Below are positions 41,001-52,800 of a DNA stretch of 64,000 bases, in pieces. Position 1 is the stretch's first letter, and each line of letters opens with the position of its first letter. Both the position numbers and the translations under genes were made by a program. This DNA is from Sisyra terminalis (lineage: Eukaryota; Arthropoda; Insecta; Neuroptera; Sisyridae). Location of the stretch: positions 2,666,001 through 2,730,000 of the forward strand of contig OY292274.1 in assembly GCA_958496175.1 (NCBI GenBank), in the 5' to 3' direction. The notes beneath the pieces were generated by a model, which was not told the origin of the DNA, did no database searches, and saw only the letters and a list, made by a program, of their open reading frames with translations.

Positions 41001-42306
41001 AAATTGAATGAATGTTACTTCAGTTAGACGGACTGAAATCCCTCTCTCTATCGTTCTTGTACTATGATTATATTATAATTTAGGACACAAAATAAAAAGA
41101 AAACACACTAGGATGATGAAGTTTCTCTTTATTTATCCAATCCGGTCGTATCACTCAAAAGCAACCCATTTACGGAATGGGATGAAACGAAATTAATATT
41201 TCTCTACTTGTAAAAGTTTGCCCTACAATATTTAATTGTTGTTGAAACATCAGTTCCAAGTGAGTCCTTATTTTTTAAAGCGGGTACAACAATGTCGCAC
41301 AAGGATTGTTCCCAAAATATCTGAAGAAGTTACTGTTTTTGAGCAATCTGGATGCAATAGAGTTCTTTGCTTAAGTGATCTGTTCTTCTGTGAATCTTTT
41401 AATTTTAAATATAAATAAGTAATTTCAATTGATAAAATATTATTCATTTCATACCTTTACTTGTAATTAATAAATATTTAGCTATGGTTTCGGAATTTGT
41501 TAAAAAAAGGGAATATTAATCACTCCCAAGATTTTTTCCCTTTTTATATTAGTGTCATTAAATAAATAAATAAAATTGTCGATATGAGTAAGTATCGATA
41601 CTTTAAGGTACTCATATGAGTAGTATCAAAAACAAATTTGAGTGCTACTTAAGTAAGTAAGCATCGATACCTTATGAGTATCGGAACGTCTCTAGTTTGG
41701 AGTCCCAATTTTAAGTAATAGTAATGTAATTATAATTAAAGCTTTTGGAATGCTCTAGGATTATTCATTCGTAATACTATTAATATTGTATAGTTACAAT
41801 TTAATTTATATTAATATAAATGAATTTACCAATGGTTCCAGTATAGCAATATTGCACTAATGCATTCAGAGCCTCTCCGTCAACTTCGCGCAAGGTAATT
41901 TCTTCTTCTCCTGCTTCACGAAGACTTCCAGTGAACATTGCAGAGAAATATTCACTAGCTGCTGATAAGACCAAACTTGAACAAAGAAATATATTTTTAT
42001 TAATTTATTTTTAGTAGTAAAAACTGGAATTAATTACCGGTGTGCTGATATTCTTCTGCCATCGGCTCCAGCTATCAAGACCACATCGCAAAGTTGTCCA
42101 GCTTGAAAGTATGTTCGCATGCTTTGTAAACTTTGCTCGGCATGTCCTTGGCATTTGAAACATTCATCCTGTGATGTTGAAGAGCCGGTTGAAAATAATG
42201 AAATTTGACTCATATCTCTTGCGATTGTATCAATCAGGCCATCACTAGAAGTTCCCGTTGAAAGAGAATCGCGACTAGGACTTTCAATACTTCCAGCCGT
42301 CGACAT
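38017..42306 (-). CDS. KLHL5: Kelch-like protein, KLHL1/4/5 group (BTB-BACK-Kelch)
   Basis: Seven minus-strand exons (42038-42306, 41830-41975, 39491-39693, 39233-39430, 38943-39180, 38637-38883, 38017-38572) join in phase to 618 residues. After a Ser/Thr-rich leader, the BTB domain starts near residue 70 ([10 protein letters not shown], then [18 protein letters not shown]). The BACK domain follows ([29 protein letters not shown]). Six Kelch repeats fill the C-terminal half, each with a double Gly such as [20 protein letters not shown]. The phrase [10 protein letters not shown] before the Kelch part and [11 protein letters not shown] mark the KLHL1/4/5 group. Such proteins act as CUL3 ubiquitin-ligase adaptors or actin-binding proteins; which applies here is not visible. 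The start is the ATG of MSTAGSIE. The protein is shorter than vertebrate KLHL5, chiefly at the N-terminus. The second intron (39694-41829) holds two DNA transposon copies. Confidence 0.95.
40586..40812. mobile_element. MITE family M, copy 2 (227 bp), in a KLHL5 intron
   Basis: The left end GGCTTAAGTCCATTTTAGAA and the right end (reverse complement GGCTCAAGTCCCTTTTTGAA) form the terminal repeat. Internal words ATTTTCGACTTCGTTTTTTA and ATTAAAAACAAAGTTGAAAA match copy 1 at 21684-21908. It lies in the long intron of the KLHL5-type gene. Non-coding. Confidence 0.78.
40870..41694. mobile_element. hAT-type non-autonomous element, 825 bp, in a KLHL5 intron
   Basis: The left end TAGGGACATTCCGATACAAG mirrors the right end (reverse complement TAGAGACGTTCCGATACTCA). 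The sub-terminal region is full of GAGTA and CGATAC words in both orientations. The 8 bp outside the ends (CTTGGGAG at 40862-40869, GTTTGGAG at 41695-41702) agree at six of eight positions, which fits an aged hAT target duplication. The 60-codon frame inside (41236-41418 +) is not recognised as a transposase. Confidence 0.72.
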
Positions 42307-42663
42307 TTTCAATAATTAGTTACGATATGAACTGGACGAACAAAGTGCAATGTCTCAGAATTAACGCGGGAATCAAATAAAAATAAACACCAACATTTTC
42401 TCGTCTAAACAAAGACTTTCCTGACTTTCCTCACCATTCTTTGTCTCTGAAGTTTGGTGTACTTAACAGTTTACATTTTCTTGGAATAACATTACGGTTT
42501 CAAGATGTGATTGACAATAACATCGAATTTGCGCATGCTTCAACTTGTATTTTCGTTCAAAATTATTTTTTCCTCGTGTTTGTTTTTTCTGCTGTAAATC
42601 CTGTAAATCACTGAATTCTTTGGCTTTAATTTTTGCCATCCAAAGAAATCTTTCTAAGAAATC
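42307..42663. promoter_or_regulatory. Shared divergent promoter of KLHL5 and ZNHIT6
   Basis: Only 357 bp separate the two start codons, which point away from each other. The interval must contain both 5' leaders and both transcription starts. It is less AT-rich than the introns around it. I see no clear TATA box on either side, as is common for housekeeping divergent promoters. Confidence 0.6.
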
Positions 42664-45600
42664 ATGGACGAAGATAATATGTTCGATATGGATCCAATGG
42701 ATTATCAATTTAACACGAGGTAATTAATTTTTTGATTAATTAACCTATCTAAAAAAAGCTCTTGGCATTAGGATGCTACTTTAAATCCTTTAAATGATAA
42801 AATTTAAAAAATCTAGCCGTTCTTTCACATAAATTACAATTTCTAATGTTAATTTTTATTAAAAATTACAATTAAAATAATATGATGACATTGAGAATGT
42901 CTTCAGCGTCTTCAATACATCCCTTAACAATGAAACTTTTCTTATGAATAAAAATATTAATGACAAAAGTTTAAAATTATATGTAACTTTTCACAAAAAA
43001 TAAGCGACTTGTTGAATTTTCAATATTTGCAAGAAACAGATCAAGCAGTCATATAATAAATAACAATGTGTTAAATTATAATCACGGTTTACGTGCAAAC
43101 AGGGATGGATTTAAACGTAGGTTCCATAGGTTTATGGGGTTTATTCATTGACCCAGTTCAAAGCTCTTTTAAATCAAGTTAGTATTTGCAACAGCCCCTT
43201 CTCTCCCAAAAGAGGAAAAATTACATTAACTTACAAAAGATAATATGTGTGGTAATAACAATAACTTATTTATTTCATCAAACTCACGAAAAAAGGTCCT
43301 AAATGAATTATTCAACCACTTTTCTGACATGACACCGAATCCATGTGGAAACCCAATACCAGGGGAGTATATACGAAAAAAAATGGAAGGGGGTGAATGA
43401 GGAAGAACCAAGGCTTTGGGGGTATGGGATAGGGAAGCGACATACTTTTTGTTAATGCAACAAAAATAACTTACAGTACTGTACAAAAAGTTTGTACTTA
43501 TCATAAAATTGTTATTAATATTATTATTATTATAGTTTAACGTCGTTGTATCATAAAATTATATATTAGTAACTTTTTAAATTGTCTATATGTAACATAA
43601 GATTTCGGGCTGGGGAGGTGCAGCCCCCTCACCAGAACCATACCTTTTTGTTAATAGTTACGTTAATCATTATGTTCGGTTCCCAAATTGCTTCGTTACT
43701 CTATACCAGGAAAACGGTTAGAAAAATCAACGTTTTTGTAAAACCCTTTCTACTTAGGCTGACGTGAAGGCTGTTTTTTATAAAAGTTACATTCTATTAA
43801 CAAATATATTATTATCTTTTGTTAAATGCACTAAATAAGATCTTACGATATCTTGCGACAGGACGAGAGTTAAAATGGCCAAAAAACATATGCAGCCCTA
43901 TTAAAAAGGGAAAATTTAAATTTAATGGTTTTAAATTACTTCTCATGATCTTTTTGAACATATTTAACAATAGGTTGATGCATTCTAATTAGGTTGATAA
44001 AAAACTAAGTGATAGAAAAGCTGATATGCATGTAAAGAAAAAAGACAATGATATAAACTTGACCTGTACTTAAACGCATTCATATGCGGTTAGCTCGTGG
44101 ATCGTGCGGTTCATGATTACCATTGTTACAACAATTCTATATATATGCTCCCACGCAATGGTAGCATTAGTTTGTTTAGTTTCTAATAAACGCCTTGCAT
44201 TTACTTCGAGTAACTGTAATAAGCTTTGGAATTGAATTATTTGAAAATATTTTATGTAATTTTTGGAGCAGGACGTGTAATACACTCAGTGAATTTTCAA
44301 GAAATGAAAAGAATGCTAATTGAATTTATATTTTGTCACCAATAATAACTCCCAGTTTGACTCTCGACTCCTCTTACATGAAATAAATTGACAATTCCTG
44401 ATATAGTTAAACAAATACAACATATACCTATATCCCATTATATTGTACGTTTATAAGTTACATTTTCGGCATTTTGAAGCGGTAGGGGAAAGACAATTTA
44501 AGGCAATTTGCTGTTTACAAAAATAATTTGAAACCATTCGGAATTATTACAGGCATTTTAAATGTAAATATTCCAAATTGTCTATTTTTACCATAGAGTC
44601 TATGAACAAATTCTAGGGTTCCAATTTGTTATTAAAAAAGTGAAAATTATTAAAACATACTCTAAATTATAATGGACCTAAAAGAACATTGAAATAAAAT
44701 ATATGTTTGATAAACTATGGAAATAATGTAACATTATTCATTAACTGTCTTTAGCCTCAATAAAGTAAAACTTATATAGAAAAAAAATACAATCAGTAAT
44801 CACATTAAGTTTATAAAGGTAAACTGACTATTTCGATTTATAGGACCTCGCCAAGGACAGACAACGCTGAAAGAGTTCCTGAAAAGTTAAAGTGGGCGAG
44901 GACCTAAATCTACCGTTGGGTAGAAAAAAAAATGGTGTCTTATACAAATTATACTAGCTTATGGTCCTTCTTTCAACTGACAAGCTTTACAGTTCTGTTT
45001 TCATATGATATCTCTATATAAATATGTAAATCACAAGTCGTTTTATTAATATTTAAGTCTCCTATAAGAGATTGCTTAATCGATAGAATCATTTAGTGTA
45101 AAATATCCAGCTCTAGATATTTGGCTTTAGGGGGCCTGGTACCCAGCGTGACATTGAACGGAGCTTCAGAGTTTTTGATATTATAAAAACGATAAAAACT
45201 TCCTCAAAAAGTGTGATAGTGTTCAACTTACTTAGAAACAAAAATTAATACATTATTTTTTTCATTATTAAGATATTCAAAATTAAAAGCACTGCAGTTT
45301 TTGTTTCAAAATTGCGTTTTTTTTTTTCAAAATGCATTCCAAACTTTTCTCCAATTTACATACAGTATAAGAGTGGTATAATGGGGTAGCATTTTTCATT
45401 AGTGCCCCAGGGGGGCATTAAGGGTTAAACCGGCACTGAAAATACCTCTTTTTATCAAACAAGAACTAGATATTTTCGTATCAGTGATTATCACCCAATA
45501 GTTCTCTTGTTTTGTTTTATAGTTAACAAACCGTAGGTAGTTCCCGCTTATAATTTTAATGGTTATTTACTATCGCTTTATAAAAACTAAGGTCTTTAGC

Positions 45601-46740
45601 GTCTCTAGGGTTTATTTTGTAATAAGTAATGTACCTATCAGTTTTGGAGCTACCTTGACCACTCATCCACTTGTACGATTATATAAAAAAACTTTGGATT
45701 CATTTATTTTGTTAAGTTGGGAAATGTAATGATCTTTTTTTTAAATTACAGATTAGGTCCATGTGAAGTTTGTGGAAGTGAGGAAGCCAAATACACGTGT
45801 CCAAAATGTGAAGTGAAAACGTGTTCTCTACCTTGTGTTAAAATTCATAAACGTGAATTGGAATGTAATGGAATAAGAGACAGGACAACATTTATTCGAT
45901 TGAAAAAATTCACAAATTTAGATTTATTAAGCGATTATCGCCTGTTAGAAGAAGTCACTCGATCAGTAGATGGTGTAAAGAAAAATAAAATAAGTTATAA
46001 ATCTAGCAATACAGATGATTTACCAATTGTAAGTATGGTTAAATTAACTTTATTGCGAATAATCATTTAGTTTATTTTTGCAGCATTTGCACCGCCTTAG
46101 AGCATCGGCAATGCGTCGCGAGACGATTCTCAAGTTCATGCCAAGAAATTTTACTCGACGCAAAGAAAATACAACTTATTTAGATTGGAAATCGCAATTA
46201 ATCACATGGAAAATCGAATGGGTATTTCCATTAGCCGATAATTTAAAAATTGTAGATGAAAAATGCATTGAAACAGAATCAATCGGTATGTTATTAAACA
46301 AATATTTTGAGCCTAAAGACCTCGATAAACTACTGGTGCAACGACTGCAATATTATATATCAGCTGGGTTACCCAACATACGCGTTTTTCTTAAAGCGGA
46401 AGAAAAACGAGGAAAAAAGTATTATGAGCTGGACATGTCGGTCAAGCTTCGAGACGCATTGAAATACAAAATTATTATAGAAAATCCAACGATTCACGTT
46501 GTATTAAAAGAACATAATATTTCTTATGATATTATCGACACAGACGAAGAACATGCTCAAATTAAAAAAGAAATCGACCAGCGAGAAAGTGTAATGCACA
46601 GATTAGAAAATATTCGAATTGGTCGCGAGAAAAGAAAACTCAAAAAAAATCTGCTATTTGTAACAGATTTCTCTGGAAGTGAACCATCAAGCGAGGAAGA
46701 CGAGTCAACGAATATAAAAATTCCAAAAAGAACGAATTAA
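42664..46740 (+). CDS. ZNHIT6: Box C/D snoRNA protein 1 homologue (HIT zinc finger)
   Basis: Three exons, 42664-42719, 45752-46028 and 46084-46740, join in phase to 329 residues. The short first exon encodes an acidic MDEDNMFDMDPMDY leader. Exon 2 opens with an HIT-type zinc finger whose likely ligands are C23, C26, C35, C38, C43, C47, H51 and C57. The downstream part (LRASAMRRETILKFMP, WKIEWVFP, VLKEHNISYDIID) matches the conserved BCD1/ZNHIT6 body, and the tail is Lys/Glu/Ser-rich. BCD1 is a nuclear assembly factor needed for box C/D snoRNP biogenesis, working with the R2TP/NUFIP machinery. The 3-kb first intron is full of repeat debris. The gene faces away from KLHL5 across a 357-bp gap and converges on SEC22. 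The isolated first exon is supported by phase and by a good GTAATT donor. Confidence 0.93.
42720..45751 (+). other. Long first intron of ZNHIT6, repeat-rich
   Basis: This is a 3-kb GT-AG intron. It contains a CAGGGATGGATTTAAACG phrase (43101 on) and a CCAGGGGAGTATATACG / GGAGGTGCAGCCCCCTCACC pair of patches (43,360-43,640), and a GGGGGCCTGGTACCCAGC patch (45,130). All look like pieces of old DNA transposons that I cannot delimit. A SINE fragment lies at its 3' end. The 71-codon minus frame at 44070-44285 is unrecognised. Confidence 0.5.
45576..45677 (-). repeat. tRNA-derived SINE fragment, internally deleted
   Basis: This matches the SINE at 13103-13240 in two blocks: a CTTTAT...GTCTCTAGGG body block and a TTTTGGAGCTACCTTGACCA head block (A-box side). 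The part holding the B box is missing. It sits about 75 bp before the ZNHIT6 exon 2 acceptor. Confidence 0.5.
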
Positions 46741-47061
46741 TTTTCTTAGTTCATAAAAAAGAATGTAAATTTATTTTGTAAAGTTTTTAATTAAGAGAAT
46801 ATATATTTTTTGTTTTACATTTTCTTTTTCATAATTTTTAAATAACTTCAATTTAACCCTTATTTAGCATAATACATAATATAATTAAATACCTAAAATC
46901 ACCTTATATTAAAGATTTATATCGACAAGTTATCTATTGAATATTCCTACCGTAATATTATAACTTGATTTATATTTTCTTGACCATTGCCTCACAACAA
47001 TACAAAACAATATAAAATTAAAATATTTTTTCTTAACACCGTAAACATAACATTCGGCAAA
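46741..47061. other. Convergent 3' flank between ZNHIT6 and SEC22
   Basis: This 321-bp AT-rich interval must hold the 3' ends of two convergent transcripts. No clear canonical AATAAA close to either stop was pinned down. Confidence 0.5.
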
Positions 47062-48833
47062 TTACAAAACCCAGAAATACAACATTATTACAAGTACGAC
47101 TATTCCACAAATAGCTCCTTTAACATACATTGATTTTTGATTTAAATATGTGGCATCTTTTTTATACTTGTGAGTTAACATTGATAAATTCTGGGTTTTT
47201 GAATCTAATTCTGAAAAAAAAAACAATAATGTTAATAAATTATAAAGCATTAACAGTACGGGAAGCGGCGGCAACATTTTGTATCTATTTCCACAAAGGT
47301 GATATTTTTCTATATAATTTATTCGCCTATCAAACCTAGTAGAATCAGAAAGGTTAGATTAAAAAAGATTCATTTCTATATAAATAAAATAATAGCCAGA
47401 TTGTTTACGTACGCATGGCACAAAAATTACTTGATAAATTTTGTATGTTTTTTTTTTTAAATATCTTAAGCTCTTAGCATTAAATATTAAATAATTAATC
47501 TTTTCAGTTATCATACACAATCCTATTCGAAGTTTAGTTTTTCACATTGTAATTTCGTATGTTAGTATATTTCGAAAGACACCGTTAAAAATAAAGTATA
47601 TTAGGTATATATAAGTAAAGTATCAAAATATGTATTCATTGACAAGCTAAAAACCGTTAATGTATATCTCGTAAGAAACATATTAAGAATGAGACATGTT
47701 AAATCAAAGCGACAGAAAAAGAAAATATCACTTCAAACTTCAATCATTGTTAAAGTTCTCTGAAGAGATCAATCTACAGTAAACAATCGTTTGGGTCTGA
47801 GGCAAAGGTGAGTAGTGACAAAGAATTTTTACTACTTTGAATTTTTGGGAACCATTGTATTCCTTAAGAAAAAAAATATCTCAGTATCCTATTAGCATAG
47901 ATTAGATACACTAGCATTCTGACTTTCTCTTATGCATATATTAAGGAGCCAGTGTATTAATTTTAAAATATATTAATATTCTGACACATTCTTTTCGTTA
48001 ATGCATATATCATAAACATTTCTTATACATCATCAATGTATAACGGAGTTTCTTATACAAAATTATAAATACTTTTTAATAGGGCTCAATATATTCTAAT
48101 TATTATTTTATTGGTGCAAAATTATATTGTTTGATAATGTTATAAATCTTGCAAAATCAACTTTGTGGTAAAAAGAATACGAAAAACGTCACTGCCTTCT
48201 GAAATATTAAATCATTTAATATAATACCAGATAAAATTGTTCCTCGTTGAAGCACATCATCGATATTTTGAACCATAATTCTTTGAACATCTTGTAACTG
48301 TGAATTGAGGGTATTCATATTTCTTAGCGCACGAGAATCCATAAAGGTCTTTTTTGATTTTTGGATGTAGTTATTAAATTCTATAAAAGTATAAGGTCTT
48401 CGAGCCGTATTGACTTTTTTACCATGTTGTAAATGAAATTCACGAGCTATATCTTCCAAAAAGTTATAAGCCAATCTCTTGGAAAAATTCTTCTCACATA
48501 AAACAAGAAAACATACTCCATCTTCCAGTAGGCAACTAAAAAGAAAATTTACTTACAAATTTCTATATTTCATTGCATATTTTTCAACCTACTGAAATAG
48601 ATACGGCCCAGTTTCTATCGTCGTTCGACTAGGCCATTGCGGACCTAATTTTCTAAATAACATCTTTGCCTGGTCGTGATAGTCGAAAATTTCGTTTCCC
48701 ATCTAAAATTATTAAAATTGCCTTACTTATTTTTCACTTTCAAATTTGAGCAAATAACCTCTTCGTTATCGGGAACGGTTGCAGCCAGTGGAAGACCATC
48801 TTTGATACGAACAATCATTGTTGTTAAAATCAT
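47062..48833 (-). CDS. SEC22: Vesicle-trafficking R-SNARE SEC22
   Basis: Four minus-strand exons (48759-48833, 48593-48702, 48228-48535, 47062-47210) join in phase to 213 residues, the usual SEC22B length. The N-terminal longin domain shows [14 protein letters not shown], a GVCFLVLCE strand and the HGKKV / RPYTFIEF block. The SNARE helix has the family phrase [18 protein letters not shown], with R159 as the zero-layer arginine. A single C-terminal membrane anchor (about residues 192-211) follows. SEC22 is a tail-anchored R-SNARE that shuttles between ER and Golgi. It is packaged by COPII via its longin fold and fuses vesicles with syntaxin-5 or ER Q-SNAREs. The start ATG gives [10 protein letters not shown], as in homologues. 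It lies head to head with SEC16. Confidence 0.96.
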
Positions 48834-49852
48834 TTTTGAATTACTATTTAATTATTTTTTATACAAAATTAACATTCGAATGACGCCAATTACAAAATTT
48901 TGTAATCTGGCAGATTGAGGTACACGTCACACTTGTCACCTACGAGGCCTACGAAGCGGTTTGGTAGGCAACGCAAGCGACGTAATTTTAAAATCGAAAA
49001 CAATTTAAAGTTTAATAGATCAAAATAAAATATATAAATTTTAAAAAAAATAAATACTTTTAAATGTTACACATTCTATAAATATTTATTATAAATAAGC
49101 GTCTCTTAGTCTTTCAATTGAATAGTTCTAAAATTTTTGACAATTTTTTTAAATTATAACGATTATAGCCTAAATGATTTGAAAAATAATATAATATCAT
49201 GAAATTTTGTATTTCCTGTTTTATGCTGTAGTTAATTTAAATCTTATTTGTATTTATATTATAGCATTTAAAATTGTTGACTTATTTAAAAAGTTTGAAA
49301 ATTTTGTAAGCGATTAATATGCACTCTATAAGTATAATTTCGAACTAGTGCTAAAACTTCCAACACATCATCTGGCAGAAGAAAAGACTGTGATCAATGT
49401 TTTGTGATTGATTTTGAGTTCAAAAATTATTTAATTTTAGTTTTCTCTCAATGTATTATTAATATTAGTAAGTACAATAGAATTCCTACTCAAAACATTA
49501 TCGAACATTTGATTGAATATCCACATATCAGCAGTCATAACGCCATTTTAATAACAGTAAATATTTTTTTTCGACTTTTGCAAGTGTCAGAAAACATATG
49601 TCATTTAATATTAATTATATAATTTGATTAATCCACTATTTTATTAGATCAAAGGTCATATAATTTAGATAAATCAAATTGTGTTTATTTTCATCATCGA
49701 ATTAACTATAATTTTTCTTAACTTAAAATAAGCTTAAATACAAGAGAAAGCTGGTCGAATTACATGACCTACACTTATTTTTTTTTATCGACACCTTGCC
49801 ATTTTCTTCATATTATTCTTTGTTAGGGCGAGATTAATTTTTGTAGATTTAA
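48834..49852. promoter_or_regulatory. Divergent interval between SEC22 and SEC16
   Basis: About 1 kb separates the two outward-facing start codons. The 80 bp next to SEC22 (48,905-48,985) are the only clearly GC-richer part (ACGAGGCCTACGAAGCGG) and probably form the SEC22 core promoter. The middle is very AT-rich. Just before the SEC16 start codon there is a GTTAG and a TTTTTGTAG that could end short 5' leader introns. The plus frame at 49404-49622 is not recognised. Confidence 0.45.
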
Positions 49853-52800
49853 ATGTCGTGGATGAAGCGAAGAAGTCAGGCATCTCCTGCCCCAACAGCC
49901 GGAGTTCCTTTATATAATCCTAACCAGCATGTTTTGCAGGTATTCACTTAATCTTTTCATTACAATTTCATTCAACATTTCCAGTATTATGAAGTTTCGA
50001 ATATTTTTTTTTTTTGTTATTATTTCAGCAACCACAACAACAGCAATGGCAATCGGTTGGTTTGCAATCAGCTCCAATTGACCAATCTTATGGGAATTGG
50101 TACAACCCTGCTCAGCAGCAACTAACTAGTGAACAACAAAATGTTACTCAGTATTCACAATCTGGACCGTGGCAACCGCAGCAACAACAAAATTATAACT
50201 CAGTTCCACCTCCACCGAACCAATACCCACCTCAAAATATAAAAAACCCGTATCAAAAACAGCATTTGCAATCTCATTATTATCAGCAAAGTAATTATCA
50301 AGCAACGCCGCAGCAAAACTATATGCAGCCCCAACCACCAATGAGTAATACACCAAACGTTCATCAATCAGGTGCTCAACTTTCAAACCAAGAGAATCAA
50401 AATTCAAATGATCCTTGGAATTGGGGTTGGGGCGATGATAGTAATAGTAACATACCACCCGAACCCGTTCAGCACATTGATAATAGTCACGTTGGAGAAA
50501 GTTTTACAAGCAATGATACTTGGAACTGGTCAGTTGAATCAAACACATCAGGTTTTGCTTGTAACAGCACTAAGACTGAAGTAAATCAGTCGGTTTTGAC
50601 CGACCCATCTTTAGTTAGTAATGATCCTCATAAACCCATTTTCCAACAAGTAGGCCAACTTCCCCAGAAACATCAACAAAACAATAATGACAGTACAGGA
50701 AATAGCAATTTTCCCAATTTTGGCGACAGAGAACATAGCCAAGAAAATGTGTCACAAATTCCTCCATCTCAAACCACTCGAAGAGTCAACAGTGACATGC
50801 TTACACCTCAATGGTCGATAGAATCGCAGTTATCCCAAGAATCCTCCGACGACCCAGTTCACACTTCCGAAAGTGAAAATCGAAGTAACAAGTTATCTCG
50901 AAGTTCAACAATTAGTCAATGTCCTAGTTTACCACCAGGCCATGAAATCGAATCAATTAACCCGTATAATCAATTCGGTGATCTAGAAAACCGATATCAT
51001 GACGATAAATTCGCGTCAAATGTACAAGAAGTAACTAATGCATATCCCGAATCGAGTAACATTCAGTCTCAAATTGCTGAAGTTAGTAGTGCAATTGAAG
51101 CATTAACTATGCAACATCACTCAGAAAACAAAGAAATTTTAGCGCCAGAAATTGAAAATTCCATGAATTGTGAATCAAGTAGTCAAATTCAAAGATCGGT
51201 AGAGCCTGTGCCAAGTGAGCTGAATGTGCCACTTCTACCACCTCCAAAAAATATGTCTCCTATTAAACCACCTCGAAATACTGTGGAAGGCATTCCCGTC
51301 AATATGTACAAGAGAACTGAAAATGTAAGAAAGTATGCATATAGTAACGAACATTATTCTGATCAACCATTGAATATAAACGATAATTTTGGCAATTCCT
51401 CGGCCAGTTATATGCAATACTCTAATCAATCTTTTGATAATAAAATTCCGTTAGAAAATTTAAGTGTTAATATGGAAACAGTGCCAGATAATGCCGAAAG
51501 ACCAGACCAATTTCCGTTAGAGATATCTCGACCATCTATTACAAATTCGCGTTTACTTCCAGCCACTGCTGGAACGTCTCATCAACCTATTCAGCAATCT
51601 TGGCTTCCTGCTGAAAATTTAGAAGTCGCTCCTAAAAATGATAGGAATCAATATTTAGAAACTGGACAGTTATCTGAAAGTGATGTACCAGAAACTAGTT
51701 ACAGTTTGAATCAGTTAGATAATAATACGGAAGAACCTCCTCCTGGTCTTAGTAGAATGGTTTTAGGTCGTACTGAAACAGATTTAAATATTTCAAACAA
51801 TTCGGTGAATGAACCGAGAATTCTTACGGGACTTGACCGCGTCGTTGATGGCCAACCTGAAAACATTCCCAATCCGCAAGTCAATTCTGGAACAAATGAT
51901 GATTTGCCACTAGGTTTTCACCGAATGGTTCCTGGAGAGTCTAGTTCTCCCGAAACAAACACTCGGTGGAATATTCCGGAACCATCTTATTATAGACCAA
52001 ATTACGACGATGATGATACAGAAGGTGAGTTGCAAGCTCTCGGTGGGAATGCAATTTCAAGACCGACGCAACGTTCGGAAACCATTGGAGCAGATACACC
52101 ACCAACATCGTCAGCTCAAAATCTATTGCCTACAGATCCATCCGTTTCTGTGGCCCGTGATAGTGCCATTGGACGTGACTCGCAAAGTCCTATATCTCGC
52201 GAAACTAACCCCGAAGGCGCAAATATTCAGGAACAAGCTACATCACTGCAACTCTCTGACTCAACAAGCAAATCACGAAATTCAATTCAAAATTCCACTG
52301 ATAGTGTACGATTGGAAACGATTGATGGGGGTCCTCAAATTCCCAATATTCAATCAACGGTTCGATCTCAAACCGACGGCGAAAATACAACCGATTTGAA
52401 CCAAAGCAAAGAGCCAGCGAATCGAGGTAGAGCCCGCAGCGATTCGTCCGATGATGACCATGATCCAAGAGATACATCAATCGACAGACGGCGAAACACA
52501 TCTCCAGGAAGATATGAAAAAGATCGAAAGTATTATGATAGGCGAGATCGTGAATCTCCCGACCGTTATAGAGATCGAAAATCTGATCGAAGACGTTATC
52601 GGGATAGATATTACGATGACGATACCGACTATTACAGTGATAAAGATCGAAGAGATCGTAGACCTCGAGATCAAAGAGAGCGTGATGATTACGATAGAAA
52701 ATATAATAGTTTGCGACGTGATAAAGATAGACCAGAAAAGTCGAGAGAACCTCGTGACCGTCGAGATTATGATAGAGAAGGACGAAGAGATGAGTATTAC

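Noticed and set aside
44070..44285. 71-codon minus frame with VNARRLLETKQTNATIAWEH
   Set aside because: It looks somewhat protein-like but is isolated inside the ZNHIT6 intron among transposon debris and I could not assign it to any family.
50144..50458. Minus-strand 104-codon frame
   Set aside because: Antisense shadow of the Gln/Asn-rich SEC16 exon 2; its Tyr/Asn composition mirrors the sense codons.
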